From Methylophilaceae bacterium (lineage in GTDB: Bacteria > Pseudomonadota > Gammaproteobacteria > Burkholderiales > Methylophilaceae): DNA of 64,000 bases. A program made the translations under genes and the position numbers. This document shows, piece by piece, positions 26,358-37,177 of the stretch. The DNA is taken from NCBI GenBank assembly GCA_028342535.1, contig JAOLWQ010000002.1:141884-205883 (forward strand), given 5' to 3'. The notes under the pieces were generated by a model, which ran no database searches, was not told where the DNA came from, and saw only the letters and a list, made by a program, of their open reading frames with translations. Numbering within the stretch: the stretch's first letter is position 1; every line of letters begins with the position of its first letter.

Positions 26358-26807
26358 TTATAAAATCTCTAACAATTCAACCTCAAATATTAAGTCAGCA
26401 TTGGGCGGTATAGCACCACCAGCCCCCCTACTGCCATAACCCATCTCGGATGGAATTAAAATAGTTCTGCTACCCCCGATCTTCATTCCATCAAAGCCAT
26501 CATCCCAACCTTTAATAACCTGACCAACTCCAAGAACAAAGTTGAAAGGTTCTCTTCGGTCTAGGGAGCTATCAAACTTTTCTCCTTTTTTATCATTCTT
26601 CGTTGCATCCAAAAGCCAGCCTGTGTAGTGAACAGAAATAGTCAGGCCCTTTTCAGCCTCCCTTCCCTCTCCCACTTTAGTATCTTGTATAACTAATTCC
26701 TGAATTTTATCTTCCATTTTTTTTGTGTCTCCTGTTGTGATCTCAATTGAAAAGCTATTTGTAAAGTACGTCATTAGTATTAATGCTAACCATATTTTTT
26801 TATACAT
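26358..26807 (-). CDS. FKBP-type peptidyl-prolyl cis-trans isomerase, exported
   Basis: A 149-residue isomerase with an N-terminal signal sequence ([18 protein letters not shown]) and a single FKBP domain: [39 protein letters not shown] and [23 protein letters not shown]. The aromatic pocket residues of FKBP are conserved. A periplasmic location is inferred from the leader. It lies 18 bases after dacB. Confidence 0.92.
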   Translation of the reverse strand: MYKKIWLALILMTYFTNSFSIEITTGDTKKMEDKIQELVIQDTKVGEGREAEKGLTISVHYTGWLLDATKNDKKGEKFDSSLDRREPFNFVLGVGQVIKGWDDGFDGMKIGGSRTILIPSEMGYGSRGAGGAIPPNADLIFEVELLEIL

Positions 26808-26825
26808 AGTTTCGTCCTAATTTAA

Positions 26826-28223
26826 TTATTTGAATGCCTGAGTAATAAGAGCCTCTTGTAATCTGTGAGAATCCTTAGCAGTTAAATCGTTCATAATAAA
26901 AATAAAAATTTTCATTTCCTTATTTTTATCCAGTAAAAAACCTGCAATTGCATTTACATTCTTCATCGATCCAGTCTTAAAGTGAGCAGACTTTCTAAAA
27001 GTTGAGTAATTCATTCTTCTTTTTAGGGTCCCATCTACTCCAGAAATTGGAAAGGATGAAAGCATTTCAGGCATTAAGGGGTCATGATATATCTTTTCCA
27101 TTAACAACAAAAGCTGCTCAGAAGTTAAAACAGAGTTTCTTGATAATCCAGCACCATTTTGAAGAAATAAACCGTTGTGTGGCAAGTCATTCTTTTCGAA
27201 CCATGTATTCACATATTTATTTACCGATGATTCCAAAACAAGTAAATCACTATCCTCAGCCAAGATAGTCAGCATAGCGTTTCTGGCCATTAGGTTTAGG
27301 CTATATTTATTAACATCCCTTATTATTTCACTCAAAGGTCGTGAATTATGTCTATACAAAACTTTCCAATTAGAATCCTGAATGTAAGTCGTGTCTAAAT
27401 TGCCACTAAATTCTCCGCCATTTGCCTCCCATGTTTTCTTAAAAATCCTATAAAAATATTCTTCGTCATTTAGAACTGATAAATTAATTTCTTTTGTACC
27501 GCATTTGCGGCTAAATTTACCATCAAAAATAACCTGAGACTTAAGCTTGTTTTGTTGAGTTCGGTACTTGAGTTTACTTTTCCAATCAATACATCTGTCA
27601 TTTGTAATTTTGATATTATTTTTAATGCTGAAATGTTCTAAGTTAGGATTAGATTCGATAATTAAATTTTTATCTTTCATAGTGAATATAAAATTCATAG
27701 TATTACTTTGAATAACAACTGGATTTGGCAAAGCGTTGTATGCCCTCATTGGATCACTATCAAATAGTTTTTCTTTTGAAGCTAATCCAAAATAACTTAG
27801 ATCTAGGATTAAATCTCCTTTTATCTTCTTTATCCCATCACGTTGAATTTTTCTTATCGAGTTTTCAAGATTAGTGATTGAAAAAGTAGCGTCCCCTCTT
27901 CCCTTAAAGATTAAGTCCCCATCTAAAGTGTCCTCAATAATATCCCCGTTGTGAAAGAAATCTGACTGCCATTTAAATTGTGGGCCTAATTCTTCTAAAG
28001 CAATGAAAGTTGATATTATTTTGACGAGTGAAGCAGGATTAAATAATTTTTTTTCATTATGTGCGACTATCGGTTCAGATTTATTTGTTAGATTCTTTAC
28101 GACAAAAGTGAATGAATTTTGTGAGGCTTTATGTTTAGTAATAATTTTTTTATATCCTAGCGAAATCTCTGCAAAGACTGAGAATGGTATCAAACATATA
28201 ATTAAAACCCTTAGAATATTCAT
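26826..28223 (-). CDS. dacB: D-alanyl-D-alanine carboxypeptidase/endopeptidase (PBP4 type)
   Basis: A 465-residue class C penicillin-binding protein with a signal peptide (to about A18). The SxxK motif is S65-L-V-K68 (NPASLVKI), the SxN motif is in NKYSLNLMARNAM, and the KTG motif is in AHFKTGSMKNVNAIAG. A long insert between SxxK and SxN (about 90-290) is typical of PBP4. It trims and cleaves peptidoglycan cross-links in the periplasm. It starts two bases after bioA, in the same leftward operon. Confidence 0.93.
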   Translation of the reverse strand: MNILRVLIICLIPFSVFAEISLGYKKIITKHKASQNSFTFVVKNLTNKSEPIVAHNEKKLFNPASLVKIISTFIALEELGPQFKWQSDFFHNGDIIEDTLDGDLIFKGRGDATFSITNLENSIRKIQRDGIKKIKGDLILDLSYFGLASKEKLFDSDPMRAYNALPNPVVIQSNTMNFIFTMKDKNLIIESNPNLEHFSIKNNIKITNDRCIDWKSKLKYRTQQNKLKSQVIFDGKFSRKCGTKEINLSVLNDEEYFYRIFKKTWEANGGEFSGNLDTTYIQDSNWKVLYRHNSRPLSEIIRDVNKYSLNLMARNAMLTILAEDSDLLVLESSVNKYVNTWFEKNDLPHNGLFLQNGAGLSRNSVLTSEQLLLLMEKIYHDPLMPEMLSSFPISGVDGTLKRRMNYSTFRKSAHFKTGSMKNVNAIAGFLLDKNKEMKIFIFIMNDLTAKDSHRLQEALITQAFK

Positions 28224-28225
28224 AA

Positions 28226-29524
28226 CTATATAGCCTGCTTGATTGCTTCAGAGGTTATCTTAACCATCTGATGAGCTTCTTTTTCAGAGATACAATAAGG
28301 TGGCATAAAGTAAACAGTATTATTAATTGGCCTTATTAAAACTCCATTAGATATTGAATACTCAGTAAATTTATCTATATCGATTTTCTTTTCAACTTCA
28401 AACGCCCAAATCATTCCGATGTTTCTAAGGTTTCTAATTGGTAAGTTTTTATAATCAATCATTAATTTATTAATTAAATTTGATTTGATTTTATTATTCT
28501 TAAGTACGTCTTCCTTCTCGAATATTGACAAAGTTCCTAATGCCGCACTGCATGCTAAGGGGTTACCTGTATAACTGTGAGAATGCAGAAAGGCATCAGC
28601 CATTTTGTCAGAATAAAAAGCTGAATAAACCTTATCAGTTGTAAGTGTTACAGAGAGCGGAAGATAACCACCGGTTAGCCCTTTTGATAAACATATGAAG
28701 TCTGGAATAATTTTTTCATACTGATGTGCAAACATCTTACCTGTTCTTCCAAAGCCCACAGCAATCTCATCAACAATTAGATGAACCTCATATTTATCGC
28801 ATAATTCTCTTACTTTTTTTAGATAAATTGAGTCATAGATTCCCATACCTGTAGCACACTGAACGAGTGGCTCTAAAATAATACTTGAAATAACCTCATG
28901 CTTATTCTCAAATAATATTTTTAATGATTTTATTTTTTCTTGAATAAATTCTTCGGATGTTTGATTAGCTTTTTTTAGCCTCAGATCAGGAGATGGGACT
29001 GAGAAATATGGTTTTATTAAAGAGGCATACTGTTTTCTAAATATAGGTATATCGGTTACAGACAGAGCCCCGATTGTTTCGCCATGATAGCTATTCTCAA
29101 GGTAAACAAATTTATTCTTTTTTGGTAAACCTATTCTTTTCCAATAATGAGAGCTCATTTTTAATGCAATTTCAACGGCATTTGCTCCATCACTTCCATA
29201 AGAACAATGGCTTAACTTTGTAAGCTTGCTTAATTTTTTTGATAAATCAATTGCAGCTTCATGCGTTACACCTGCAAGCATTACATGTTCAATTTTATTT
29301 AACTGCTTTGTGATGTGCTGCTTAATTATCTTATTATTATGGCCAAATAAATTTACCCACCAAGAACTAGTTACATCTAAATATTTTTTATTATTAAAAT
29401 CAATTAACCAACTTCCCCTACCTTCTCTTATTGGTATCAAAGGAGTTTTTTCATGATGCTTCATTTGGGAACATGGATGCCAAATATACTGCATGCTTTC
29501 TTTAATATATTTTTTATTTTTCAT
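28226..29524 (-). CDS. bioA: Adenosylmethionine-8-amino-7-oxononanoate aminotransferase
   Basis: A 432-residue PLP class III aminotransferase converting KAPA to DAPA in biotin synthesis. BioA-specific features are the N-terminal IWHPCSQMKHHE, LDVTSSWWVNLFGH, YGSDGANAVEIALKM and SYHGETIGALSV. The cofactor aspartate is D252 (LIVDEIAVGFGRTG) and the PLP lysine K281 (LSKGLTGGYLPLS). No other biotin gene lies nearby. It sits three bases after the aldo/keto reductase and two bases before dacB. Confidence 0.95.
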   Translation of the reverse strand: MKNKKYIKESMQYIWHPCSQMKHHEKTPLIPIREGRGSWLIDFNNKKYLDVTSSWWVNLFGHNNKIIKQHITKQLNKIEHVMLAGVTHEAAIDLSKKLSKLTKLSHCSYGSDGANAVEIALKMSSHYWKRIGLPKKNKFVYLENSYHGETIGALSVTDIPIFRKQYASLIKPYFSVPSPDLRLKKANQTSEEFIQEKIKSLKILFENKHEVISSIILEPLVQCATGMGIYDSIYLKKVRELCDKYEVHLIVDEIAVGFGRTGKMFAHQYEKIIPDFICLSKGLTGGYLPLSVTLTTDKVYSAFYSDKMADAFLHSHSYTGNPLACSAALGTLSIFEKEDVLKNNKIKSNLINKLMIDYKNLPIRNLRNIGMIWAFEVEKKIDIDKFTEYSISNGVLIRPINNTVYFMPPYCISEKEAHQMVKITSEAIKQAI

Positions 29525-29527
29525 AAG

Positions 29528-30595
29528 TTAAGGGGCTGGATTCATTCTTTTTAAATGTGTCTGATCAATTTTTTCTAAAATATCATCTTTTAAGATTATT
29601 TCATATGCAGATATATTTTCTTTTAATTGATTTATTGTGGTGGCACCAACAATAGTGCTTGTTACAAACCATTGTCTGTAGGCAAAACTTAATGCCATCT
29701 GTGTTAGAGATAAATTAGACTCTTTTGCTATATGAAGATAATCCTCAACAGCAAGAGTTACACCTGGCTTACTATATCTTTTTGCATAGCCAGGAAATAA
29801 ATTCACCCTTCCAGATGATTCTGGGTCCTGAATATACTTTCCTGTTAAATGCCCGAACCCTAATGGTGAGTAAGAAAAAAATCCTAAATCTTCTCTATAT
29901 AGTATTTCACTTAACCCTAGTTCAGCGATTCTATTTATCAAACTATAGCTATTTTGAACTGCACAAATTAATGGTAATTTTTTTTCTTTAGCAACCCTAA
30001 TAAATTCCATCACACCCCAAGGGTACTCATTTGATAAAGCGATATACCTGACCTTCCCCTCATCAACTAACTTCATTAAGCTTTCCAGCTGCTGCTCAAT
30101 TGAAACCCATTTTATCTTTTTACTATTTTTATATTCATCTTTTGGTTCAAATTTGTATTGTCCAAACATAGGCACATTTCTTTCTGGCCAGTGAAGATAA
30201 AGCAGATCTACGTAATCTGTTTTCATCCTTCTTAATGAATTATTTACAGCTTCACTTATATTTTTATCGTCCAGGGATTTTGGTCCACCCCTAATCCAAT
30301 CAATAGAACGTCTTGGTCCAGCTATTTTTGTTGATAGTATTAATTCGTCTCTTTTTTTCTTTTCAATCCAGTTCCCAATAATTATTTCTGTAGCATTGCA
30401 AGTTTCTGGCTTCGGAGGTACTGGATACATTTCTGCAACATCAAAACTATTAATACCTTGGTCTAAGGCGTAGTCTAACTGATCAAATGCTTCTTTTTGG
30501 CTATTTTGGTCCCCAAATGTCATAGTCCCCAGCGTTATCGGTGACACTCTTAACTCGGTATGAGCAACTTTTCTATAATCTTTTTTTTCAAACAT
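29528..30595 (-). CDS. Aldo/keto reductase, Tas-like
   Basis: A 355-residue NADPH-dependent aldo/keto reductase with a TIM barrel. The catalytic tetrad is visible in order: D and Y in FDVAEMYP, K in LSTKIAGP, and H in YLHWPER. The N-terminal RVSPITLGTMTFGDQNS and the MYPVPP segment match the Tas group. The cofactor end is IVGATTINQLKENI. The substrate is unknown. It is the first gene of the leftward run to osmC and is divergent from groES across 164 bases. Confidence 0.88.
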   Translation of the reverse strand: MFEKKDYRKVAHTELRVSPITLGTMTFGDQNSQKEAFDQLDYALDQGINSFDVAEMYPVPPKPETCNATEIIIGNWIEKKKRDELILSTKIAGPRRSIDWIRGGPKSLDDKNISEAVNNSLRRMKTDYVDLLYLHWPERNVPMFGQYKFEPKDEYKNSKKIKWVSIEQQLESLMKLVDEGKVRYIALSNEYPWGVMEFIRVAKEKKLPLICAVQNSYSLINRIAELGLSEILYREDLGFFSYSPLGFGHLTGKYIQDPESSGRVNLFPGYAKRYSKPGVTLAVEDYLHIAKESNLSLTQMALSFAYRQWFVTSTIVGATTINQLKENISAYEIILKDDILEKIDQTHLKRMNPAP

Positions 30596-30641
30596 AGTTA
30601 TTTAAAAACAATTACTTATGAATTATTTTTTTCCCTTCCCC

Positions 30642-30670
30642 TTGAATTTATCACTATTTGTCCCTATTAT
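30642..30670 (+). promoter_or_regulatory. groESL promoter (sigma70-type, overlapping a sigma32-like pattern)
   Basis: TTGAAT (30642-30647) and TATTAT (30665-30670) have an ideal 17-base spacer. The same bases also read CTTGAA (30641-30646) and CCCTAT (30662-30667) with 15 bases between, which resembles the sigma32 heat-shock promoter. The -10 box touches the first base of the CIRCE operator. Confidence 0.65.
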
Positions 30671-30696
30671 TAGCACTCGACGTCATTGAGTGCTAA
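30670..30696. promoter_or_regulatory. CIRCE operator (HrcA binding site)
   Basis: TTAGCACTC, nine bases, then GAGTGCTAA: a perfect CIRCE inverted repeat immediately downstream of the -10 box. HrcA bound here would block transcription start of groESL until heat stress. Confidence 0.97.
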
Positions 30697-30759
30697 ATTT
30701 ACTTAAAGACAGGATTAATTTTAACTTTTTAAAGAATAAACTACTAGGAGAACTTACAC

Positions 30760-31050
30760 ATGAAAATTCGTCCTTTACATGATCGTGTAATTGTAAAGCG
30801 TCTTGAAGAAGATAGAACAACTGCATCAGGCATCGTTATCCCTGAAAGTGTTGAAGGTGAAAAACCTGATCAAGGAACAATTCAGGCTATCGGGAATGGC
30901 AAAATTCTTGAAGATGGTTCAAGTCGTAAACTAGACGTAAAAGTTGGTGACAAGGTTCTTTTTGGTAAATATGCCGGCCAAGCAGTAAAGGTCGATGGTG
31001 ACGAGCTTCTTGTAATGAGAGAAGAAGATATCATGGGCATTGTTGAGTAA
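30760..31050 (+). CDS. groES: Co-chaperonin GroES
   Basis: A 96-residue heptameric lid of the GroEL folding chamber. The N-terminal [16 protein letters not shown], the mobile-loop region ending in [15 protein letters not shown], and the C-terminal [17 protein letters not shown] are standard. AGGAG stands before the ATG. It is first in the two-gene operon with groEL (41-base gap) and is controlled by the CIRCE site about 65 bases upstream. Confidence 0.99.
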   Translation: MKIRPLHDRVIVKRLEEDRTTASGIVIPESVEGEKPDQGTIQAIGNGKILEDGSSRKLDVKVGDKVLFGKYAGQAVKVDGDELLVMREEDIMGIVE

Positions 31051-31091
31051 ATACTATTAAATTATTAAATATACAATTGGAGAAAAATTAA

Positions 31092-32753
<1,662 letters not shown>

Positions 32754-32771
32754 TAATTATAATTTAATTAG

Positions 32772-32800
32772 TAAAAAAGGTCTCTTTTGAGACCTTTTTT
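32772..32800 (+). terminator. Intrinsic terminator of groESL
   Basis: AAAAAAGGTCTC (32773-32784), loop TTTT, GAGACCTTTTTT (32789-32800): a 12-base perfect stem ending in a T run, 19 bases after the groEL stop. Confidence 0.9.
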
Positions 32801-32814
32801 ATACCTGATAAAAT
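32787..32814 (+). promoter_or_regulatory. Candidate uvrD promoter embedded in the groEL terminator
   Basis: TTGAGA (32787-32792) in the loop and right arm of the terminator and TAAAAT (32809-32814) are 16 bases apart, each matching five of six consensus bases. The uvrD start lies 24 bases downstream. Confidence 0.4.
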
Positions 32815-32837
32815 TATTTGGTGTAGCATTACAACTC

Positions 32838-34994
32838 ATGAATCAACCTCAAGAAAATACAAAATTTTTAGAAAATCTAAATGAAGAGCAAATTAAAGCT
32901 ATAACTTTAGAGAATCAGTCAGCTTTGATACTAGCTGGAGCTGGAAGTGGAAAAACCAAAGTTCTTACTTCGAGAATTTCTTGGCTTATTCAAAATCAAA
33001 TAACAAATCCAACGGGCTTGCTTGCTGTTACTTTTACAAACAAAGCAGCTAAAGAAATGTTAATGAGAGTGACTGCTCAACTACCTATTCATACAAGAGG
33101 TATGTGGGTTGGTACATTTCATGGTTTATGTAATCGGATGTTGAGAATTCATCATAGAGAAGCAAGACTTCCAGAGACATTCCAAATTTTAGATAGCTCA
33201 GATCAATTATCAGCTATCAAAAGACTTATGAAAGCAATGAATGTTGATACTGAAACCTTTCCCCCAAAAGAGATTCAATATTTTATTAATGGGAAAAAAG
33301 ATGAGGGAACCAGATCTATTAATGTTAAGCCATATGATCCACATACAAAAAAAATTAATCAAATTTATGGTGAATATGAAAAGCAATGCCAAAGAGAAGG
33401 GGTTGCTGACTTTCCAGAATTACTTTTAGGGTGTTACGAGTTATTAAAAAATAATATTTCCCTTAAAGAACATTATCAGGAAAGATTTAAGCATATCTTA
33501 GTTGATGAATTTCAGGATACTAGCGAGCTTCAATACAAATGGCTTAAATTATTAGCAGGTAAAGATAATTTTGTGTTCGCTGTTGGTGATGATGATCAAT
33601 CTATATATGCATTTAGAGGGGCAAGAGTTGGAAATATGCAAGACCTTGAAAAAGATTTCAAAATTAAAAATATTATTAAACTTGAACAAAATTATCGCTC
33701 TAAAAATAATATCCTAAATGCTGCAAATGCAATAATAGATAACAATACAAAGAGGCTTGGAAAAAACCTTTGGGCCGCATCTGGGGATGGTGATCTTATT
33801 CGTCAATACATTGGTATAAGTGACTATGATGAAGCTAATTTTATTCTAGATGAAATAAAAATGCTCCACCGAGGTGGTTTAAGCTATAGCCAGATTGCAA
33901 TTTTATACAGAAGTAATGCCCAGTCTCGCGTTTTAGAACATGCGATTGTTTCTAACAATATTCCCTATCGAGTTTATGGAGGCTTAAGATTCTTTGAACG
34001 CGCTGAGATTAAAAATGCATTGGCTTATCTGCGATTAATTTCAAATAAAACAGATGATAATGCTTTTTTAAGGATAATTAATTTCCCAACTAGGGGCATT
34101 GGTGCCAGAGCGATAGAACAATTACAAGACCAAGCGAAGGCGAATAATTGCTCATTATGGGAAGCCGCGAAAGCAACTGAATCTCAAAATGAAAATATTC
34201 AAAAAGGGGTTCCATTCTTTGTTAGATTAATTAAAAATTTAGAGGATGAAATTCAAGGCACGTCCATTGCAGAATCTATAGATTCTATTGTTACTCATTC
34301 AGGTCTAAAAGATCACTACCTTAAAGATAAGGATGGAATTGATCGAGTATCAAACTTAAATGAATTAGTTTCTGCTGCTGTAACTTTTATAAATACAACT
34401 GAGATTGAAAATGAGGCACTCACCTTAGTAGAGTTTCTAAACTTTACTTCTTTAGAGAGCGGTGAACTTCAAGCTTCAGCTGGCGATGATGCTCTACAAT
34501 TAATGACTATTCACTCATCAAAAGGATTAGAGTTTGATGTTGTATTTATTACTGGGCTTGAAGATGGTTTATGTCCACATGAACAAAGTTTATCTGAATC
34601 TGATGGATTAGAAGAAGAAAGACGATTGATGTATGTAGCAGTAACTAGAGCTAAAGATAAACTCTATCTTACTTTAGCTCAATCTAGAATGTTACATGGT
34701 CAAACTAGATACAATATTCCATCGCGCTTTTTAGATGAAATTCCTGATCAACTTTTAAAAAGACTTAACTCTATGAAAAAGGAAGATATTATCTCCAGTG
34801 TAATAAAAAAAGCTCCTCGCTCTGAATCTAAACACGAAATAAAAATTGGCTCTACAGTAACTCATCCAAAATTTGGGCAAGGAGTTGTAACCGGATATGA
34901 AGGCAATGAAGATGACCTTCGAATACAAATTAAGTTTACTGCACACGGCGTAAAATGGTTAGCAATGGAATTTGCTAAGCTTACTGTAATTTAA
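32838..34994 (+). CDS. uvrD: UvrD/Rep-family DNA helicase
   Basis: A 718-residue superfamily 1A 3'-5' helicase. Walker A is AGAGSGKT, motif Ia VTFTNKAAKEM, motif II VDEFQDT, motif III GDDDQSIYAFRGA, and motif VI YVAVTRAK. The C-terminal HPKFGQGVVTGYEG is the usual UvrD-type tail. It acts in nucleotide excision and mismatch repair. I chose the ATG at 32838; the frame extends upstream into the groEL terminator, which cannot be coding. Its stop overlaps the convergent membrane-protein gene by four bases. Confidence 0.95.
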   Translation: MNQPQENTKFLENLNEEQIKAITLENQSALILAGAGSGKTKVLTSRISWLIQNQITNPTGLLAVTFTNKAAKEMLMRVTAQLPIHTRGMWVGTFHGLCNRMLRIHHREARLPETFQILDSSDQLSAIKRLMKAMNVDTETFPPKEIQYFINGKKDEGTRSINVKPYDPHTKKINQIYGEYEKQCQREGVADFPELLLGCYELLKNNISLKEHYQERFKHILVDEFQDTSELQYKWLKLLAGKDNFVFAVGDDDQSIYAFRGARVGNMQDLEKDFKIKNIIKLEQNYRSKNNILNAANAIIDNNTKRLGKNLWAASGDGDLIRQYIGISDYDEANFILDEIKMLHRGGLSYSQIAILYRSNAQSRVLEHAIVSNNIPYRVYGGLRFFERAEIKNALAYLRLISNKTDDNAFLRIINFPTRGIGARAIEQLQDQAKANNCSLWEAAKATESQNENIQKGVPFFVRLIKNLEDEIQGTSIAESIDSIVTHSGLKDHYLKDKDGIDRVSNLNELVSAAVTFINTTEIENEALTLVEFLNFTSLESGELQASAGDDALQLMTIHSSKGLEFDVVFITGLEDGLCPHEQSLSESDGLEEERRLMYVAVTRAKDKLYLTLAQSRMLHGQTRYNIPSRFLDEIPDQLLKRLNSMKKEDIISSVIKKAPRSESKHEIKIGSTVTHPKFGQGVVTGYEGNEDDLRIQIKFTAHGVKWLAMEFAKLTVI

Positions 34995-35737
34995 GTTTTT
35001 GATGGTTCACAAATATCTTTATATGTTACATATTGAAATATAAATAATATTGATATATAAGCAGTAAATGATACTAGTAAAAAAAGACTTGTTAAGAATG
35101 AAACAGAATTTTGTCCCAAAAATGACAAGAATGAAAAGAAAAAAGTTATTAGTAAAATAATAACAACAAAAATTCCTGTCAATATAGCCCACCCAAGCAA
35201 AAGGGGTATAGAAAACATTAAAGTACCTGCTAGGCTAGATTTAATTGCTTTCATAGCTCCGTATTGTTTATATAAAATAAGCATGGGAGAAAACCAAGTT
35301 GCCATAATAAATGGTATTGAAATCAAAATAAGTTTAATAAAGGTGGGTTGGTATTTCTTACTAAACTCAGTTATTGATTTAATTTCTTCAGTTTTTAGAC
35401 CAATGTCAGCATAAAAAAACATTGACAATAGTGTTGAAAAAATAAAAGTGAATCCCCCTATAAAGAGAAGTGGTCTAAATTTAGTTTTTAACAAATTAAA
35501 AATATGCTGAATATCAAAATTTCTTTTTGCATCTAATTCTCTATAAAAATAAATATAAATCAGAACTATAAATGGATAAAGAAAAATTGTAATTGGTGAA
35601 ATAAATGCTAGTCCTGGAAGTATCGGAATAAATAAAATTAGAGTTATATATAGCATCCCCAAAAATAAAGACTGTCTGACTGATTGTTTAAATAAAAACA
35701 AACAGCTATGTATCCAATTTCTTACTTTAATTAGCAT
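34991..35737 (-). CDS. BPSS1780-type six-helix membrane protein
   Basis: A 248-residue integral membrane protein with about six hydrophobic helices (around 25-42, 46-64, 90-108, 135-153, 175-200, 215-240) and a short amphipathic start (KVRNWIHSCLFLFKQS). Proteins of this type occupy the position between thrB and uvrD in Betaproteobacteria. The function is unknown. The start overlaps thrB by 11 bases, so it is probably translated with it. Confidence 0.7.
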   Translation of the reverse strand: MLIKVRNWIHSCLFLFKQSVRQSLFLGMLYITLILFIPILPGLAFISPITIFLYPFIVLIYIYFYRELDAKRNFDIQHIFNLLKTKFRPLLFIGGFTFIFSTLLSMFFYADIGLKTEEIKSITEFSKKYQPTFIKLILISIPFIMATWFSPMLILYKQYGAMKAIKSSLAGTLMFSIPLLLGWAILTGIFVVIILLITFFFSFLSFLGQNSVSFLTSLFLLVSFTAYISILFIFQYVTYKDICEPSKT

Positions 35738-36665
35738 AATTTTTCATCCTCTGGCGATCAATCAATATATTTTTAAAATGACTTGGGTTTTTTATGGAAG
35801 TTATTTCTCCGTCTTTCATATTGTGAGAATCTTCTAATCTAGACAGCCAAAATCTGAGAGCTGCTAACCGCAATACTGAATTTAAATACTTTAGCTCATT
35901 ATCTGTCAAATTTCTTTCTGATTGGTACCCTTTAATAAATTCTGAGAACATTATTTTATTAATTTTTCCATCTTCATCTATACACCAATCATTTATAGCT
36001 ATAGCAATATCGTATATAAATGTACCATTACAGGCATAATAAAAATCAATAAACCCAGAAACCTTATCATTTAAAAAAAGTACGTTATCCCTAAAAAGGT
36101 CTCCATGAATTATTCCCTCAGGAAGTTCAACTTTGTCTAGTTCTTTATGATAATTGATTTCTAATTCTATTATTTCTTGATCTTTCAGAGGTAAAAATTC
36201 TTTAAGATTTAGATAAATAGAAGACATCCATCCCAAACCTCTTGTATTTTTATTTGATTGTGGAAAATTATTTGTTGTTAAATGTAATTTAGCTAAATAC
36301 TGACCAACTGAATGACAGCTCTTTGCATTTCTAGTCACTATTTCTTTACCTTCTAAAAAAGAGACCATTAATGCAGGCTTATCTTTTAATAAGCCTAATG
36401 CTTGTCCACTATTATTTTCTATAGGTTTAGGACATAAAAAATCTTTTTTAACCAAATAGGTCATTAAATCTACATAAAATGGGAGTTCTTCAATATTATT
36501 ATGTTCAAAAATAGTCAAAATATAATTTAAATCAGGCATCATAATTAGGTAGTTAGAATTAGTAACACCAGAAGAAATACCTTTAAAATCAACAAAGTCT
36601 TTGGGGTTGAACTCCTTAAACCATTCGATAAGATCATTTGAGTTAATAGATGTATAAACAGCCAT
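35727..36665 (-). CDS. thrB: Homoserine kinase (aminoglycoside phosphotransferase-fold type)
   Basis: A 312-residue kinase phosphorylating homoserine for threonine synthesis. It belongs to the APH/choline-kinase fold used by Pseudomonas and Betaproteobacteria, not the GHMK fold. The N-terminal GISSGVTNSNYLI loop, the catalytic GIIHGDLFRDNVLF and the metal-binding GFIDFYYACNG are all visible. The length fits the family. The ATG is only a few bases after the T run of an intrinsic-terminator hairpin, and no clear ribosome binding site is seen, which suggests a special mode of expression. Confidence 0.93.
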   Translation of the reverse strand: MAVYTSINSNDLIEWFKEFNPKDFVDFKGISSGVTNSNYLIMMPDLNYILTIFEHNNIEELPFYVDLMTYLVKKDFLCPKPIENNSGQALGLLKDKPALMVSFLEGKEIVTRNAKSCHSVGQYLAKLHLTTNNFPQSNKNTRGLGWMSSIYLNLKEFLPLKDQEIIELEINYHKELDKVELPEGIIHGDLFRDNVLFLNDKVSGFIDFYYACNGTFIYDIAIAINDWCIDEDGKINKIMFSEFIKGYQSERNLTDNELKYLNSVLRLAALRFWLSRLEDSHNMKDGEITSIKNPSHFKNILIDRQRMKNYAN

Positions 36666-36669
36666 AAAT

Positions 36670-36689
36670 AAAAAAAGGGGTTACCCCCT
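36670..36689 (-). terminator. Intrinsic terminator or attenuator directly before thrB
   Basis: On the minus strand AGGGG-GTAA-CCCCT (36676-36689) forms a five-base GC stem capped by a GNRA-type tetraloop, followed by seven T (36670-36676). It lies 18 bases after the DUF2782 stop and ends four bases before the thrB ATG. Confidence 0.65.
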
Positions 36690-36707
36690 CTTGTTCTTAA
36701 AAAATTA

Positions 36708-37040
36708 TTAAAATTCGAATACTACCCATTGAGGAATGATAAAAGGCTCTGAGATTCTGTTTAATCTTAACCATCCACCACCTGCGGTTTCTTTATAAAG
36801 ATAATAAGGCGCTACACCCTCCAATGTTATCTTGATCATATAAAGATGACCATTAATACGATATTCTTCAGTAGTGCTTTCACCATCCTTGGTAATTGTA
36901 ACTTCAGGCTCATTTTCATAATCAGATTCAAAACTAGATGGCGCTGGAGTAGCGTCTTCTAATACTTGAGTCTCTTCTGCAATAGAATTACCCCAAATCA
37001 CCAAATAAGAAACAAATAATAATCTTAAAAACTTATGCAT
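36708..37040 (-). CDS. DUF2782 family exported protein
   Basis: A 110-residue protein with a signal peptide (LRLLFVSYLVIWGNSIA) and a short acidic linker. The C-terminal domain (about 47-110) contains EYRINGHLYMIKI, PYYLY and the ending WVVFEF. This matches DUF2782, a small family found between polA and thrB in Betaproteobacteria and neighbours. The function is unknown. It is divergent from polA over 137 bases, which contain a 9-base inverted repeat AATAAACTA / TAGTTTATT (37120-37128, 37141-37149). Confidence 0.8.
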   Translation of the reverse strand: MHKFLRLLFVSYLVIWGNSIAEETQVLEDATPAPSSFESDYENEPEVTITKDGESTTEEYRINGHLYMIKITLEGVAPYYLYKETAGGGWLRLNRISEPFIIPQWVVFEF

Positions 37041-37177
37041 TTAATATTCCCTTAACTGTAGCCTTGATTCTATCAAAATCTGACATAATCATACAAGTAA
37101 CTAGATGTTAAAATAAAAAAATAAACTAGCCCACTATTGTTAGTTTATTCATGAAAATAAATTAAGCAATCAATATT

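Noticed and set aside
37120..37149. 9-base inverted repeat upstream of polA
   Set aside because: Lies in an AT-rich divergent promoter region, has a 12-base loop and no T run; could be an operator but nothing supports a specific factor.
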